Assembly (NCBI RefSeq): GCF_003667505.1
Contig: NZ_RCVJ01000142.1
Span: 1-44,089 of the forward strand
DNA from: Micromonospora sp. BL4
Lineage (GTDB): Bacteria; Actinomycetota; Actinomycetes; Mycobacteriales; Micromonosporaceae
Reading direction: 5' to 3'
Length of the DNA stretch: 44,089 nt
Shown: one piece after another, positions 32,410-41,164 of the stretch
How positions within the stretch are numbered: the first letter of the stretch is position 1
How the letters are laid out: each line of letters begins with the position of its first letter
The notes under the pieces: model-generated
What the model was told of the DNA's origin: nothing
What the model saw: the letters and a program-made list of their open reading frames with translations, nothing else
Database searches by the model: none
Position numbers and translations under genes: made by a program

Positions 32410-33411
32410 TCAGCCAACGATTGCGGTCAATACGTCGTCGAGCGTGACCACGCCCAGCGGGCGACGGCCGTCGCTGACCAGCACCATGTGCCTCCGCTCG
32501 CGGCGCATGGCCAGCAGCAGGTCGGCCAGCGTACGTTCCGGCGGCACCACCGCCAGTGGCCGGTAGATCTCCGCCGGCACCGGTGCCCGGCGCGCCTGTC
32601 CGGCGTACCCGAGCACGTCCTTGACGTGCACGAAACCGAGCACCCGCCGGGTGGACCGCTGCACCACCGGGAACCGGGACCGGCCGGTCCGGGTCGCCAG
32701 CACCTCCAGCGACGCGGGCGAGACGTCCTCGGCCACCGTCACCACCGTCGACCACGGCTGCCACGCGTCCGCCGCCGTCCGGGTGTGCAGGGCCAGGGCG
32801 CCGGTGATCCGGGCGTGCTGCTCCGCGTCGAGCAACCCCTCGGTGCGCGCCTGCGAGACCAACCCGGCCAGCTCCTCGGCGGTGAACACCGTCTTCACCG
32901 CCTCGGACGCCTCGATCCGCCAGAACGCGAGGACCCGCCGGGCCGCCCACTTCATCGCCAGCAGCAGCGGCTTGGTGGCCACGCAGAACGCCAGCATGGC
33001 CGGCCCGAGCCAGAGCGCGGAGAGTTCCGGACCGGCCAGCGTGATGTTCTTCGGCACCATCTCGCCGACCACCGTGTGCAGGAAGACCACCACGCCCAAC
33101 GCCAGCACGAACGCCACCGGGTGCACCGCCCGCTCGGGCAGACCGGCCGCGTGGAACGGCGACTCCAGCAGGTGGGCCAGCGCGGGCTCGGCGATCGCGC
33201 CGAGACCCAGGGAGCAGACCGTGATGCCGAGCTGCGCCCCCGCGATCATCAGGGGAATCTGGTTCATCGCCGACAGCGCCCACCGGGCCCGCTTCGAGCC
33301 GGCGGCCAGCGGCTCGATCACCGTCCGCCGGGACGCGATGAGCGCGAACTCGCTGCCCACGAAGAACCCGTTGCCGAGCAGCAGCAGGACGGTCACCAGC
33401 AGCTCAGGCAT
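32410..33411 (-). CDS. CNNM/CorC-type membrane protein with CBS pair (short form)
   Basis: This protein has 333 residues. The DUF21/CNNM membrane module covers ~1-190 (VTVLLLLGNGFFVGSEFALI, IAGAQLGITVCSLGLGAIAEP, VVGEMVPKNITLAGPE), and a CBS pair covers ~205-333 (TVAEDVSPASLEVLATRTGRSRFPVV...GVVTLDDVLTAIVG). The C-terminal CorC_HlyC domain found in the upstream gene is missing, which is normal for the partner gene of such pairs. CNNM proteins act in magnesium and other ion transport. The start ATG lies inside the end of the upstream gene (8-bp overlap), so the two are translationally coupled and may form a heteromer. Confidence 0.88.
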   Translation of the reverse strand: MPELLVTVLLLLGNGFFVGSEFALIASRRTVIEPLAAGSKRARWALSAMNQIPLMIAGAQLGITVCSLGLGAIAEPALAHLLESPFHAAGLPERAVHPVAFVLALGVVVFLHTVVGEMVPKNITLAGPELSALWLGPAMLAFCVATKPLLLAMKWAARRVLAFWRIEASEAVKTVFTAEELAGLVSQARTEGLLDAEQHARITGALALHTRTAADAWQPWSTVVTVAEDVSPASLEVLATRTGRSRFPVVQRSTRRVLGFVHVKDVLGYAGQARRAPVPAEIYRPLAVVPPERTLADLLLAMRRERRHMVLVSDGRRPLGVVTLDDVLTAIVG

Positions 33412-34774
33412 CGTCGTCCGGCTCCGCCGGGCGCAGCACCCGGACCTGCTCGATCCGGTGCCGCTCCACCTCGACCACGGTGAACTCCCAGCCACCCGCC
33501 TCGACCGTCTCGCCGGCCAGCGGGATGTGCCCGAGCCGGGCCATCAGATACCCGGCGAGCGTCTCGTACGGCCCCTCGGGCAGCCGGAAGCCGGTCTGCT
33601 CGGCCAGCTCGTCGGAGCGCAGCACCCCGTCGACCAGCACCGTGCGCTCCCCGCCCGGCACGGTCAGCTCGACCGGACCGGCGTCGTCCACACTGGCCGG
33701 ATCGAACTCGTCGGCGATCTCCCCGACCAGCTCCTCGACGAGGTCCTCGATGGTGACCACGCCGTCCGTGCCGCCGTACTCATCGACCACGATCGCGAGG
33801 TCGGCGCCGGCGGCCTTCAGCGCGGCCAGTACGCCGTCCAGGTCCAGGCTCTCCGGCACGTACACCGGCTCGCGGGCCACCGAGCCGACCATGGTCGACG
33901 AGCGGGCGGCCAGCGGCACGCCGAGCGCGTCCGGCACCCCCGCCACCCCGGTGACCAGGTCCACGGTCTCCTCGTACACCGGGAACCGGGTCCGCCCGGT
34001 CTCCCGGGACAGCTCGAGCAACTCGGCCACCGTGGCCGTGGCCCGCAGCGCGACCACGTCCACGCGCGGGGTCATCGCCTCGGCCGCCCGCTTGTCACCG
34101 AAGCGGATGGTGCGGCGCAGCAGCATCGCGGTGTCCGAGGGCAGTGCGCCCGCCCGGGCGGAGATGGCCGCCAGCAGTCCCAGTTCCTCCGGCGAGCGGG
34201 CGCTCCGGAGCTCCTCCTGCGGCTCCACCCCGAGCGCCCGGACGAGCCGGTTCGCCGAGCCGTTCAGACCCCGGATCACCCAGCCGAAGGTGCGGGAGAA
34301 GGTGTGCATGGGGCCGGCGGTGGCCAGCGCTGCCGGCATCGGCCGGGCCAGCGCCGCGTTCTTGGGCACCAGCTCGCCGAAGAGCATGGAGATCAGGGTG
34401 GCCAGGGCCAGGGCCAGGAACGGGGTGAACCGCTCCGCGCCGTCCCCCGCCACCGGACGCAGCAGCGGTGTGAAGATCCGGGCCAGGGCCGGCTCGGCCA
34501 GGTAGCCCGTCAGCAGCGCGGTGATGGTGATACCGAGCTGCGCCCCGGAGAGCTGGAAGGACAGCTCGCGCAGCGCGGTGCGTACCGTCAGGGCGGCCTG
34601 GTCCCCGGCGGCGGCCCGGCGGTCGATCTCCGCCCGATCGACCGTGACCAGGGCGAACTCGGCCGCGACGAAGAACGCGTTGCCGGCGGTCAGCGCAGCG
34701 AAGCCGACCAGGGGCAGCAGCGTGGCCAGGAGAATCCCGTCGATGTTCGCCTCACCTCGGCGCGATTGTGCCAC
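33404..34774 (-). CDS. CNNM/CorC-type membrane protein with CBS and CorC_HlyC domains
   Basis: This protein has about 456 residues. A DUF21 membrane region (LVGFAALTAGNAFFVAAEFALV, GAQLGITITALLTGYLAEPAL, LFGELVPKNAALARPMP) is followed by a CBS pair (RKA-EAMTPRVDVVALRATATVAELLEL and the YGGTDGVVTIEDLVEELVGEI segment) and a C-terminal CorC_HlyC domain (VLRSDELAEQTGFRLPEGPYETLAGYL). GTG 34774 is the first plausible standard start but lacks a ribosome site. GAGGTGAGG sits at ideal distance from an ATC codon ten codons later (34742-34744), the likely N-terminus by family alignment; that codon is discussed as a finding. Upstream of the short-form partner in one operon. Confidence 0.85.
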   Translation of the reverse strand: MAQSRRGEANIDGILLATLLPLVGFAALTAGNAFFVAAEFALVTVDRAEIDRRAAAGDQAALTVRTALRELSFQLSGAQLGITITALLTGYLAEPALARIFTPLLRPVAGDGAERFTPFLALALATLISMLFGELVPKNAALARPMPAALATAGPMHTFSRTFGWVIRGLNGSANRLVRALGVEPQEELRSARSPEELGLLAAISARAGALPSDTAMLLRRTIRFGDKRAAEAMTPRVDVVALRATATVAELLELSRETGRTRFPVYEETVDLVTGVAGVPDALGVPLAARSSTMVGSVAREPVYVPESLDLDGVLAALKAAGADLAIVVDEYGGTDGVVTIEDLVEELVGEIADEFDPASVDDAGPVELTVPGGERTVLVDGVLRSDELAEQTGFRLPEGPYETLAGYLMARLGHIPLAGETVEAGGWEFTVVEVERHRIEQVRVLRPAEPDDDA

Positions 34775-34865
34775 GGCGGATGCCCGGCCACCGGCCTGCC
34801 GGTAGCGGAGGCGTTCCACGGTGGTCGACGCTGACCGCGGTGCCGCCAAGGGGCCCTGCCACGAC

Positions 34866-34900
34866 GACGGCGGTGGCACCCCGTGGGTGCCACCGCCGTC
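34866..34900 (-). terminator. Terminator of the Fe-S oxidoreductase gene
   Basis: A 15-bp perfect inverted repeat (34866-34880 with 34886-34900) with a CCGTG loop begins 23 bp after the stop codon of the leftward gene. Confidence 0.8.
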
Positions 34901-34923
34901 CGGTGTTTCTGCGGTACGCGGGC

Positions 34924-37122
34924 TCAGCCGGCGACCGGCGCGGCCGCCTTGTCACCCTGCGGCTGCTCCGGCTTGACCGAGCGGAGCAGCACGCTGGCCA
35001 CGTCGATCACCTCGACCTGCTCGCCCGCGCCCTTGCCGTTCACCCCGTCGCTGAGCATCGTCGAGCAGAACGGGCAGCCGACGGCGACCGTCTTCGCCCC
35101 GGTGGCCATGGCCTCCTCGACCCGGTCCACGTTGATCCGCTTGCCGATCTTCTCCTCCATCCACATCCGGGCGCCGCCGGCGCCGCAGCAGAAGGAGCGC
35201 TCGCTGTTGCGCGGCATCTCGGTGATCTCGCCCTCGATGGCGTCCCCGAGCACCTCGCGGGGAGCGGCGAAGACCCGGTTGTGCCGGCCCAGGTAGCAGG
35301 GGTCGTGGTAGGTGACCCCACCGTCGACGGGCTGCACCGGGGTGAGCTTGCCGGTGGACACGAGGTGGGCCAGCAGCTGGGTGTGGTGGACCACCTCGAA
35401 CTCGCCGCCGAGCTGGCCGTACTCGTTGCCCAGGGTGTTGAAGCAGTGCGGGCAGGTAGCGACGATCTTGCGCTTGGCCTTCTCCCGACCCTCGAACGCC
35501 TCGTTGAGCGTCTCCACGTTCTGCTGGGCGAGCATCTGGAAGACGAACTCGTTGCCGATCCGCCGCGCCGGGTCACCGGAGCAGGTCTCGCCCTCACCCA
35601 GGATGGCGAACTTGACGCCCGCCTCGTTGAGCAGCGTGGCCACCGCGCGGGTGGTCTTCTTGGCCCGGTCCTCGAACGCGCCGGCGCAGCCGACCCAGAA
35701 CAGGTACTCGAAGTCGTCCACCTCGCCGACCCGGGGCACCTCGAAGTCGAGGCCCTTGGTCCAGTCCTCGCGGGTGTTCTGCGGTGCGCCCCACGGGTTG
35801 CCCTTGTTCTCCAGGTTGCGCAGCATCACGCCGGCCTCGGAGGGGAAGCTCGACTCGATCAGCACCTGGTAGCGGCGCATGTCGACGATGTGGTCCACGT
35901 GCTCGATGTCCACCGGGCACTGCTCGACACACGCGCCGCAGGTGGTGCAGGACCAGAGCACGTCCGGGTCGATGACACCGCCTTCCTCGGCGGTGCCGAT
36001 CAGCGGGCGGTCGGCCTCGGCCAGCGCCAGCACGTCGACGTGCGCGAGCTGCGCCGCCGTGGCCTTCTCCTCACCGGTCAGGTCCTTGCCGCCGCCGGCG
36101 AGCAGGTAGGGCGCCTTGGCGTACGCGTGGTCGCGCAGGCTCAGCACGAGGAGCTTGGGCGAGAGCGGCTTGCCGGTGTTCCAGGCCGGGCACTGCGACT
36201 GGCAGCGACCGCACTCGGTGCAGGTGCTGAAGTCCAGCAGACCCTTCCAGCTGAACTGCTCGACCTGGGCGACGCCGAACTGGTCCTTCTCCGGGTCGGC
36301 CTCCTCGAAGTCGAGCGGCTTGCCCTGGCTCGTCATCGGGCGCAGCGCGCCGAGGCCCGAGCCGGCCGGCTTGGCGGGCTCCCGCTTGAAGAAGATGTTG
36401 GGGAAGGCCAGGAAGCGGTGCCAGGCGACGCCCATGGTGACGTTCAGCGAGATGACGATCAGCCACGTCATCGAGATGACAATCTTGATGAGGGCGGCGA
36501 CGCTCGCCCCGTCGTGCCAGTCGGGCAGGACCGCGCCGACCGCGTGGCTGACCGGGGTGGCCCAGAGCGGGTACTCGAAGTGGTCGGTGGCGACCTTGAA
36601 GCCCCGGATCACGAATCCGAAGATCAGGACCAGCAGCACGACCCACTCGACGAAGTAGCCCTGCCACATGGTCGAGCCGGTGAACCGGGACCGGCCGCCC
36701 GGGCGGTTCGGCCGGTTGCGCAGCCGGATCGCCATCAGCACCAGGATGCCGACCAGGCCCAGGACGCCGATGATCTCGGTGGCCAGCCCGAAGACCACCC
36801 AGTGCCCGATGATCGGCAGACCACCGGTCGGCGTGACCACCTCGAAGTACGCCTCGAGCACCAGCAGCGACAGCACGATGAAGCCGACCATCACGAACCA
36901 GTGGGCGGCGCCCACCACGCCCCACTTGAGCATCCGGGTGTGGCCGGCGGTCTCCACCAGCATGGTCTTCGTACGGCTGACCTTGTCGGTGAACCGCTCC
37001 GGCGCGGGCTGCCCGAGCCGGATGACTGCCACCATCTTGAGGACCGCGCGTGCCGCAAGCCACACCGCCACGGCGGTGATGGCGGCCGCGAGGATCGTGG
37101 TGACGATCTGGACGCTGCCCAT
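34924..37122 (-). CDS. EtfD-like membrane (Fe-S) oxidoreductase, HdrD-related
   Basis: This protein has 732 residues. The N-terminal ~290 contain about five or six transmembrane helices, a NarI-like heme/quinone module (VGAAHWFVMVGFIVLSLLVL, HWVVFGLATEIIGVLGLVGI). Two 4Fe-4S motifs follow: CTECGRCQSQCP (about 298) and CTTCGACVEQCP (about 390). Two HdrD-type Cys-rich domains carry TYHDPCYLGRHNR and ERSFCCGAGGARMW. This architecture matches M. tuberculosis Rv0338c (EtfD) and Bacillus FadF, which pass electrons from acyl-CoA dehydrogenases via ETF to the quinone pool. GGGGAGG lies 9 bp before the chosen ATG. An in-frame start 30 codons earlier lacks support. The etfAB genes are not in this window. 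Confidence 0.88.
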   Translation of the reverse strand: MGSVQIVTTILAAAITAVAVWLAARAVLKMVAVIRLGQPAPERFTDKVSRTKTMLVETAGHTRMLKWGVVGAAHWFVMVGFIVLSLLVLEAYFEVVTPTGGLPIIGHWVVFGLATEIIGVLGLVGILVLMAIRLRNRPNRPGGRSRFTGSTMWQGYFVEWVVLLVLIFGFVIRGFKVATDHFEYPLWATPVSHAVGAVLPDWHDGASVAALIKIVISMTWLIVISLNVTMGVAWHRFLAFPNIFFKREPAKPAGSGLGALRPMTSQGKPLDFEEADPEKDQFGVAQVEQFSWKGLLDFSTCTECGRCQSQCPAWNTGKPLSPKLLVLSLRDHAYAKAPYLLAGGGKDLTGEEKATAAQLAHVDVLALAEADRPLIGTAEEGGVIDPDVLWSCTTCGACVEQCPVDIEHVDHIVDMRRYQVLIESSFPSEAGVMLRNLENKGNPWGAPQNTREDWTKGLDFEVPRVGEVDDFEYLFWVGCAGAFEDRAKKTTRAVATLLNEAGVKFAILGEGETCSGDPARRIGNEFVFQMLAQQNVETLNEAFEGREKAKRKIVATCPHCFNTLGNEYGQLGGEFEVVHHTQLLAHLVSTGKLTPVQPVDGGVTYHDPCYLGRHNRVFAAPREVLGDAIEGEITEMPRNSERSFCCGAGGARMWMEEKIGKRINVDRVEEAMATGAKTVAVGCPFCSTMLSDGVNGKGAGEQVEVIDVASVLLRSVKPEQPQGDKAAAPVAG

Positions 37123-37260
37123 CGAGTTGGCCTCCCCGGTCTGCTGCCTGTCGAGCGGCTCGGCGACCGGGGGCCGGGTCAGGACGGAGCCAGCGTCGCG
37201 CCGCTGCCGCACCTGCGACCGGACCGGTCGATGACCTCGCTCCGCTCGGTCATGCAGTGC

Positions 37261-37290
37261 AGCCTACGCGCAAGGTTACCCAGCAGTAAC
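37261..37290 (-). promoter_or_regulatory. Promoter and operator of the EtfD-like gene
   Basis: On the minus strand TTACTG (37284-37289), a 17-bp spacer and TAGGCT (37261-37266) form a promoter. The element GTTACCCAGCAGTAAC (37275-37290, plus strand) covers the -35. It equals the fadE operator at 14 of 16 positions. The leader to the ATG is about 130 nt. Confidence 0.6.
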
Positions 37291-37338
37291 GTGAGTCATC
37301 TCGCAGCGGGCCACGCCGCCCTGCGGACACCATAGGGT

Positions 37339-37366
37339 GCCCCGCCCGGTCCTGCCGGGCAGGGGC
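37339..37366 (-). terminator. Terminator of crgA
   Basis: GCCCCGCCCGG (37339-37349) pairs with CCGGGC-A-GGGGC (37355-37366), with one bulged A and a 5-nt loop, 48 bp after the crgA stop. Confidence 0.7.
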
Positions 37367-37414
37367 TCCGTGGGGTGACGTGCATCCTCCGGCGCGGCGC
37401 CGTGCCGGGCCGGC

Positions 37415-37678
37415 TCAGCGCCAGCGGGAGAGCAGCCCGAGCGAGGCGACCATCGCGCCGAAGCCCACCGCGAGGTTCCAGTAACCCCACGCCATGACCG
37501 GGTACTCCTGCTCGGAGAGGTAGTAGACGACCAGCCACCCGATGCCGGCGACGATCAATGCCACCGCGGTGATCGGCAACCACACCGGGCTAGGCTTGCG
37601 CGACGATGCCGCCGTCGTCGGACGGACGTCCGTCGGCGGGGTGTACACCTTCTTCTTGCGGACCTGTGACTTGGGCAC
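37415..37678 (-). CDS. crgA: Cell division protein CrgA
   Basis: This small septation factor has 87 residues. In Streptomyces it controls Z-ring placement; in mycobacteria it bridges FtsZ, FtsQ and FtsI. The basic start VPKSQVRKKKVYTPPTDVRP, helix one (about 34-54, PITAVALIVAGIGWLVVYYL), YPVMAWGYWNLAVGFG and helix two (to LGLLSRWR) are diagnostic. Translation starts at GTG with GGAG six bases upstream. It is divergent from the DUF881 gene in the order seen near the origin in many actinobacteria. Confidence 0.96.
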   Translation of the reverse strand: MPKSQVRKKKVYTPPTDVRPTTAASSRKPSPVWLPITAVALIVAGIGWLVVYYLSEQEYPVMAWGYWNLAVGFGAMVASLGLLSRWR

Positions 37679-37900
37679 GACGCTCTCCAGAGGGGGTGAC
37701 GACCTCGTCCGGCCTGACAACCGGGCGCGGGGGCGACGGTCCATGGCCAATAATGTTCGAAAGCTAGCGTAGTCCGGAACGCCCGCCCGGACCACGAATG
37801 GGGTCAGGCCGGTGCGCGGAGTGACCGAAAAAGGCGGGACTGTTCGTATCACCGGCCCAGCCGGGGCGGACCAATCCCCGAAACGCGGAAGGAACGCTCG

Positions 37901-38704
37901 GTGGAGTACACATCCGGCGCCGCCTCCTGGCAGAAGGTCCTTCGACGGGCCGGTGCCGGGCTGCTGCCCCGGCGACCGCGTCAACGCCGGCCAGGCTGGT
38001 CGATCGGAGTGCCCCTGATCGCCGCCGCGGCGGGGCTGCTCTTCACCACCACAGCGACCACCGCCGGCGGCACCTCGCTGCGCGAGGACCGCCGTCCCCA
38101 GCTCAACCAGCTCATCGAGGACCGCCGCGAGCAGGTGGCGGCGAGCGAGCGCCGGGCCGCCACGCTGCGCGGCGAGGTCGAGGAGCGGACCGACGCGCTG
38201 GCCCACTCGGACAGCCCGATCAAGGCCCAGCAGGACCGCGCCCAGGGCAGCCTCCAGGCCGCCGGGTTCACCGCGCTGAGCGGCACCGGGGTGACGGTGG
38301 AGCTGAACGACGCGCCTCGACGCAGCGACCAGACGCCCACGGACGCCAGCAACGACGACCTGGTGGTGCACCAGGGAGACGTACAGGCGGTGGTCAACGC
38401 GCTCTGGGCCGGCGGGGCGGAGGCCATGTCAATCATGAACGTCCGCGTGCTGGCAACCAGCGCGGTACGCTGCGTCGGTAACACCCTGCTGCTCCACGGG
38501 CGGGTGTACTCCCCACCGTTCAAGATCGTAGCAATCGGCGATCCCGCTGCCCTCCAGCAGGCCCTCGCCAGCTCTGAGGGAGTCCGGTTGTTCAAGGACG
38601 CAGTCGACGACTACCAGCTCGGATACAAGGAGTCCGTGTCCGCGGTGACAGTCCCGGCATTCGAGGACTCGACCGCCCTGCGCTCGGCGACGGTGCCCCG
38701 GTGA
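37901..38704 (+). CDS. DUF881-family membrane protein
   Basis: This protein has 267 residues. A basic cytoplasmic start leads into one transmembrane helix (about 34-52, [20 protein letters not shown]). An extracytoplasmic coiled coil follows (about 60-110, [18 protein letters not shown]...), then the DUF881 domain ([56 protein letters not shown]). The layout resembles divisome accessory proteins, and the gene is often next to crgA and srtE, but no function is proven. GTG start with GGAAGG 8 bp upstream. Its stop overlaps the sortase start (GTGA), so the two are translated together. Confidence 0.88.
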   Translation: MEYTSGAASWQKVLRRAGAGLLPRRPRQRRPGWSIGVPLIAAAAGLLFTTTATTAGGTSLREDRRPQLNQLIEDRREQVAASERRAATLRGEVEERTDALAHSDSPIKAQQDRAQGSLQAAGFTALSGTGVTVELNDAPRRSDQTPTDASNDDLVVHQGDVQAVVNALWAGGAEAMSIMNVRVLATSAVRCVGNTLLLHGRVYSPPFKIVAIGDPAALQQALASSEGVRLFKDAVDDYQLGYKESVSAVTVPAFEDSTALRSATVPR

Positions 38705-40185
38705 GCGGCCCGGACGACCGGCGCGACGGGCGACACCGGGACCAGGCCGACGAGCCGACGGCGTTTCTGCCCAAGGTCGACCGGCCCGAGCCCAGAGGTG
38801 ACCGGCCGGGGCCGGCCGGCAACTGGCCCGACCCCGTGCTGCCCGCTCGACCCGACCCGCAGCGGACCCCGGGCGCCGGAGCGCCTCCGCCCTGGCCCGG
38901 CGCCGCGCCAGCCGGGTTGGGCCCGCACGGCGGCCCCGGCCGACCGGCCGCACCCGACCAGGGACCGGCCCGGTCGACCGCCCCCGGCAACGCCTCCGTC
39001 CGGCCGCCGACTCCGCCCAACGCCGCAGCCACCCGCCCACCGGCCAGCGGCGGCACGCCGGGTCTGCCCGGTGCCACCCCGGGTGCGCCCGGTGGAACCC
39101 CGACCCGGCCGGTCACCCCCGGCCCTTCGACCCGCCCGACGGCGCCGGGCGCCCCGAGCGTCGGCGTCGACGCGCCCACCGCCTTCATCCCCAAGGTCGG
39201 CGCCCGGCCCGCACGGGCCACCGGCTCCCCGGCCGCTCCGGCCGGTCCCGACCGTCCCGCCGACCCGGGCGCGACCGCACTGATCCCGACCGTGCCCACC
39301 AGGCCATCGTCCCGGCCACCGGCCGTCGACGCCACAGCCCTGATGGGGGCCGTCCCCCGCACGGCGGCCACCGACGAACCGGCCGGCGCCGAGAGCGGCC
39401 CCTCCGAGCCGCCGCGGCCCCGACGCGGCGAGCGGGTGGTCCAGCTCCGGCCGCACCAGACCGGCGAGGGCTACAAGAGCGTCTACTCGGAGCTCACCCG
39501 CCCCTCGCTCGCCTCCCGGCTGCGCACCGGCGTCCGGGTCACCGGCGAGGTCCTGATCACCTTCGGGCTGGTGGTGCTGCTCTTCGCCGGCTACGAGGTC
39601 TGGGGCAAGTCGGCCATCGTCGACGCCCACCAGAACGACCTCAGCCAGCAGCTCGCCCAGGCCTGGGGCCCGACCGACGACCCCACGGTCGCCCCGTCGG
39701 CCACCCCGAGCGTCAAACCGTCGCCGCCGGTGCGCGGCAAGCCGATCGCGGGCCTCTACATCCCCAAGCTCGACAAGAACTGGGTCGTGGTCGAGGGCGT
39801 CACCCAGGCCGACATCCGGTACGCCCCGGGCCACTACCCGACCAGCGCGCTGCCCGGACAGGTCGGCAACTTCTCCGTCGCCGGCCACCGCAACCGGGCC
39901 ACGTTCTGGCGGCTGGACGAGCTGGACGACGGCGACGCGATCGTGGTCGAGAGCAAGACCGACTGGTACGTCTACCGGGTGTCGCGGTCCCGAATCGTCA
40001 AGCCTACGCAGGTCGAGGTGGTGGCGCCGGTCCCCGGCGAGCCGGACAAGAAGCCGACCAAGCGGATGCTCACCCTGACCACCTGCAACCCGAAGTTCGA
40101 CAACTATCAGCGCCTGATCATCCACGCCGAGCTGGACCGGACCCAACCCAAGTCGGCGGGCCGCCCGGCGGAGCTGGGAGGCTGA
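38701..40185 (+). CDS. srtE: Class E sortase with long cytoplasmic Pro-rich tail
   Basis: This membrane transpeptidase links secreted proteins to peptidoglycan; class E enzymes favour LAXTG signals. The 494 residues comprise a ~275-residue Pro/Gly/Arg-rich cytoplasmic tail, one transmembrane helix (about 281-302, [18 protein letters not shown]), a Ser/Pro stalk and a sortase domain. The catalytic His is H396 (GHRNRATFW), Cys is C462 in the class E signature TLTTCNP, and Arg lies in [11 protein letters not shown]. The tail is far longer than the ~100 residues usual for SrtE and carries four TAF/TAL motifs at Thr 20, 160, 192 and 212. Coupled to DUF881 upstream and followed 4 bp later by a small membrane protein. 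Confidence 0.92.
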   Translation: MSGPDDRRDGRHRDQADEPTAFLPKVDRPEPRGDRPGPAGNWPDPVLPARPDPQRTPGAGAPPPWPGAAPAGLGPHGGPGRPAAPDQGPARSTAPGNASVRPPTPPNAAATRPPASGGTPGLPGATPGAPGGTPTRPVTPGPSTRPTAPGAPSVGVDAPTAFIPKVGARPARATGSPAAPAGPDRPADPGATALIPTVPTRPSSRPPAVDATALMGAVPRTAATDEPAGAESGPSEPPRPRRGERVVQLRPHQTGEGYKSVYSELTRPSLASRLRTGVRVTGEVLITFGLVVLLFAGYEVWGKSAIVDAHQNDLSQQLAQAWGPTDDPTVAPSATPSVKPSPPVRGKPIAGLYIPKLDKNWVVVEGVTQADIRYAPGHYPTSALPGQVGNFSVAGHRNRATFWRLDELDDGDAIVVESKTDWYVYRVSRSRIVKPTQVEVVAPVPGEPDKKPTKRMLTLTTCNPKFDNYQRLIIHAELDRTQPKSAGRPAELGG

Positions 40186-40189
40186 CCCG

Positions 40190-40474
40190 ATGTACGCGTT
40201 CATCTGGCGCAAACTGCCGTTCGGCCTGGTCGGCAAGCTGACCGGTTCGGTGCTGCTCGCCGCCGCCGCGGTGGCCCTGCTCTGGTACGTGGCCTTCCCG
40301 TGGGCCGAGCCGCTGCTGCCCTTCGACGACGTGCAGGTCACCCAGGACTCCGGCGTCCCCGGAGATCCGGGCAACGGGGACGCGGTGACCGGGGAGACCC
40401 CGGCCGGCGACGAACACGAGCTGCCCTACGACACCGACCGGAACAACTCCGCGCCGCCCTCCCCGGACAGGTGA
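40190..40474 (+). CDS. Small membrane protein downstream of the sortase
   Basis: This protein has 94 residues. MYAFIWRKLPFGLVGKL is a basic amphipathic start, followed by a single helix (about 18-37, SVLLAAAAVALLWYVAFPWA) and the short conserved block EPLLPFDDVQVTQDSG. The rest is an acidic, disordered extracytoplasmic tail. The N-terminus and FDDVQVTQD resemble the small protein found between srtE and the amidotransferase gene in Streptomyces, so the association is conserved. GGGAGG precedes the ATG. Function unknown; a sortase helper is possible given the fixed position. Confidence 0.82.
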   Translation: MYAFIWRKLPFGLVGKLTGSVLLAAAAVALLWYVAFPWAEPLLPFDDVQVTQDSGVPGDPGNGDAVTGETPAGDEHELPYDTDRNNSAPPSPDR

Positions 40475-40476
40475 CC

Positions 40477-41127
40477 ATGCGCGTCCTGGTGATCGACAAC
40501 TACGACTCGTTCGTCTTCAACCTGGTGCAGTATCTGGGCCAACTCGGGGTGGACTGCGAGGTCCGCCGCAACGACGAGATCGACGTCGCCGACGTGGGCA
40601 AGGTGGGCGCGGCCGGCATCCTGCTCTCGCCGGGGCCGGGCAGTCCCGACCGCGCCGGCATCTGCCTGGACGTCATCCGGGCGTACGCGGGCGAGCTGCC
40701 CATCTTCGGCGTCTGCCTCGGCCACCAGGCGATCGGCGAGGCGTTCGGGGCCACCGTCGCCCGCGCGCCCGAACTGCTGCACGGCAAGACCTCCGAGGTG
40801 CGGCACCACTCGGTCGGCGTGCTCACCGGTCTACCCGACCCGTTCACCGCCACCCGCTACCACTCACTGGCCGTACTGCCCGAGACGCTCCCCGACGAGC
40901 TGGAGGTCACCGGCTGGACCGGCTCCGGCGTGGTGATGGCGATGCGACACCGCACGCTGCCGATCGAGGGCGTGCAGTTCCACCCGGAGTCGGTGCTCAC
41001 CGAGGGCGGCCACCTGATGCTCGCCAACTGGCTGGCGGCCTGCGGCCACACGGAGGCGCTGGAGCGGGCCCCGGAGCTGGCCGCCGAGGTCGACGCCCGT
41101 CGCCGCGCCGCCTTCGCCACCGCCTGA
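40477..41127 (+). CDS. pabA: Class I glutamine amidotransferase, anthranilate/aminodeoxychorismate synthase component II
   Basis: This is the glutaminase subunit delivering ammonia to chorismate for anthranilate or 4-amino-4-deoxychorismate. It has 216 residues. MRVLVIDNYDSFVFNLVQYL, LLSPGPGSPDRAG, the nucleophile Cys80 in FGVCLGHQAIGE, and the His/Glu pair H169-E171 in VQFHPESVL are all present. The oxyanion region and KTSEVRHHSVG are intact. ATG 40477 was chosen for GGACAGG spacing; a GTG two codons earlier overlaps the previous stop. No trpE or pabB partner is adjacent, so pabA and trpG cannot be told apart. Confidence 0.93.
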   Translation: MRVLVIDNYDSFVFNLVQYLGQLGVDCEVRRNDEIDVADVGKVGAAGILLSPGPGSPDRAGICLDVIRAYAGELPIFGVCLGHQAIGEAFGATVARAPELLHGKTSEVRHHSVGVLTGLPDPFTATRYHSLAVLPETLPDELEVTGWTGSGVVMAMRHRTLPIEGVQFHPESVLTEGGHLMLANWLAACGHTEALERAPELAAEVDARRRAAFATA

Positions 41128-41164
41128 CCCCGGTCAGCGAGAGCCGGCCTCCACTGGCACCGGG

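Noticed and set aside
34768..37335. 855-codon open frame antisense to the EtfD-like gene
   Set aside because: It is a mirror of a well-supported gene in GC-rich DNA, is His/Asp/Arg-biased, and has no ribosome site or recognisable domain.
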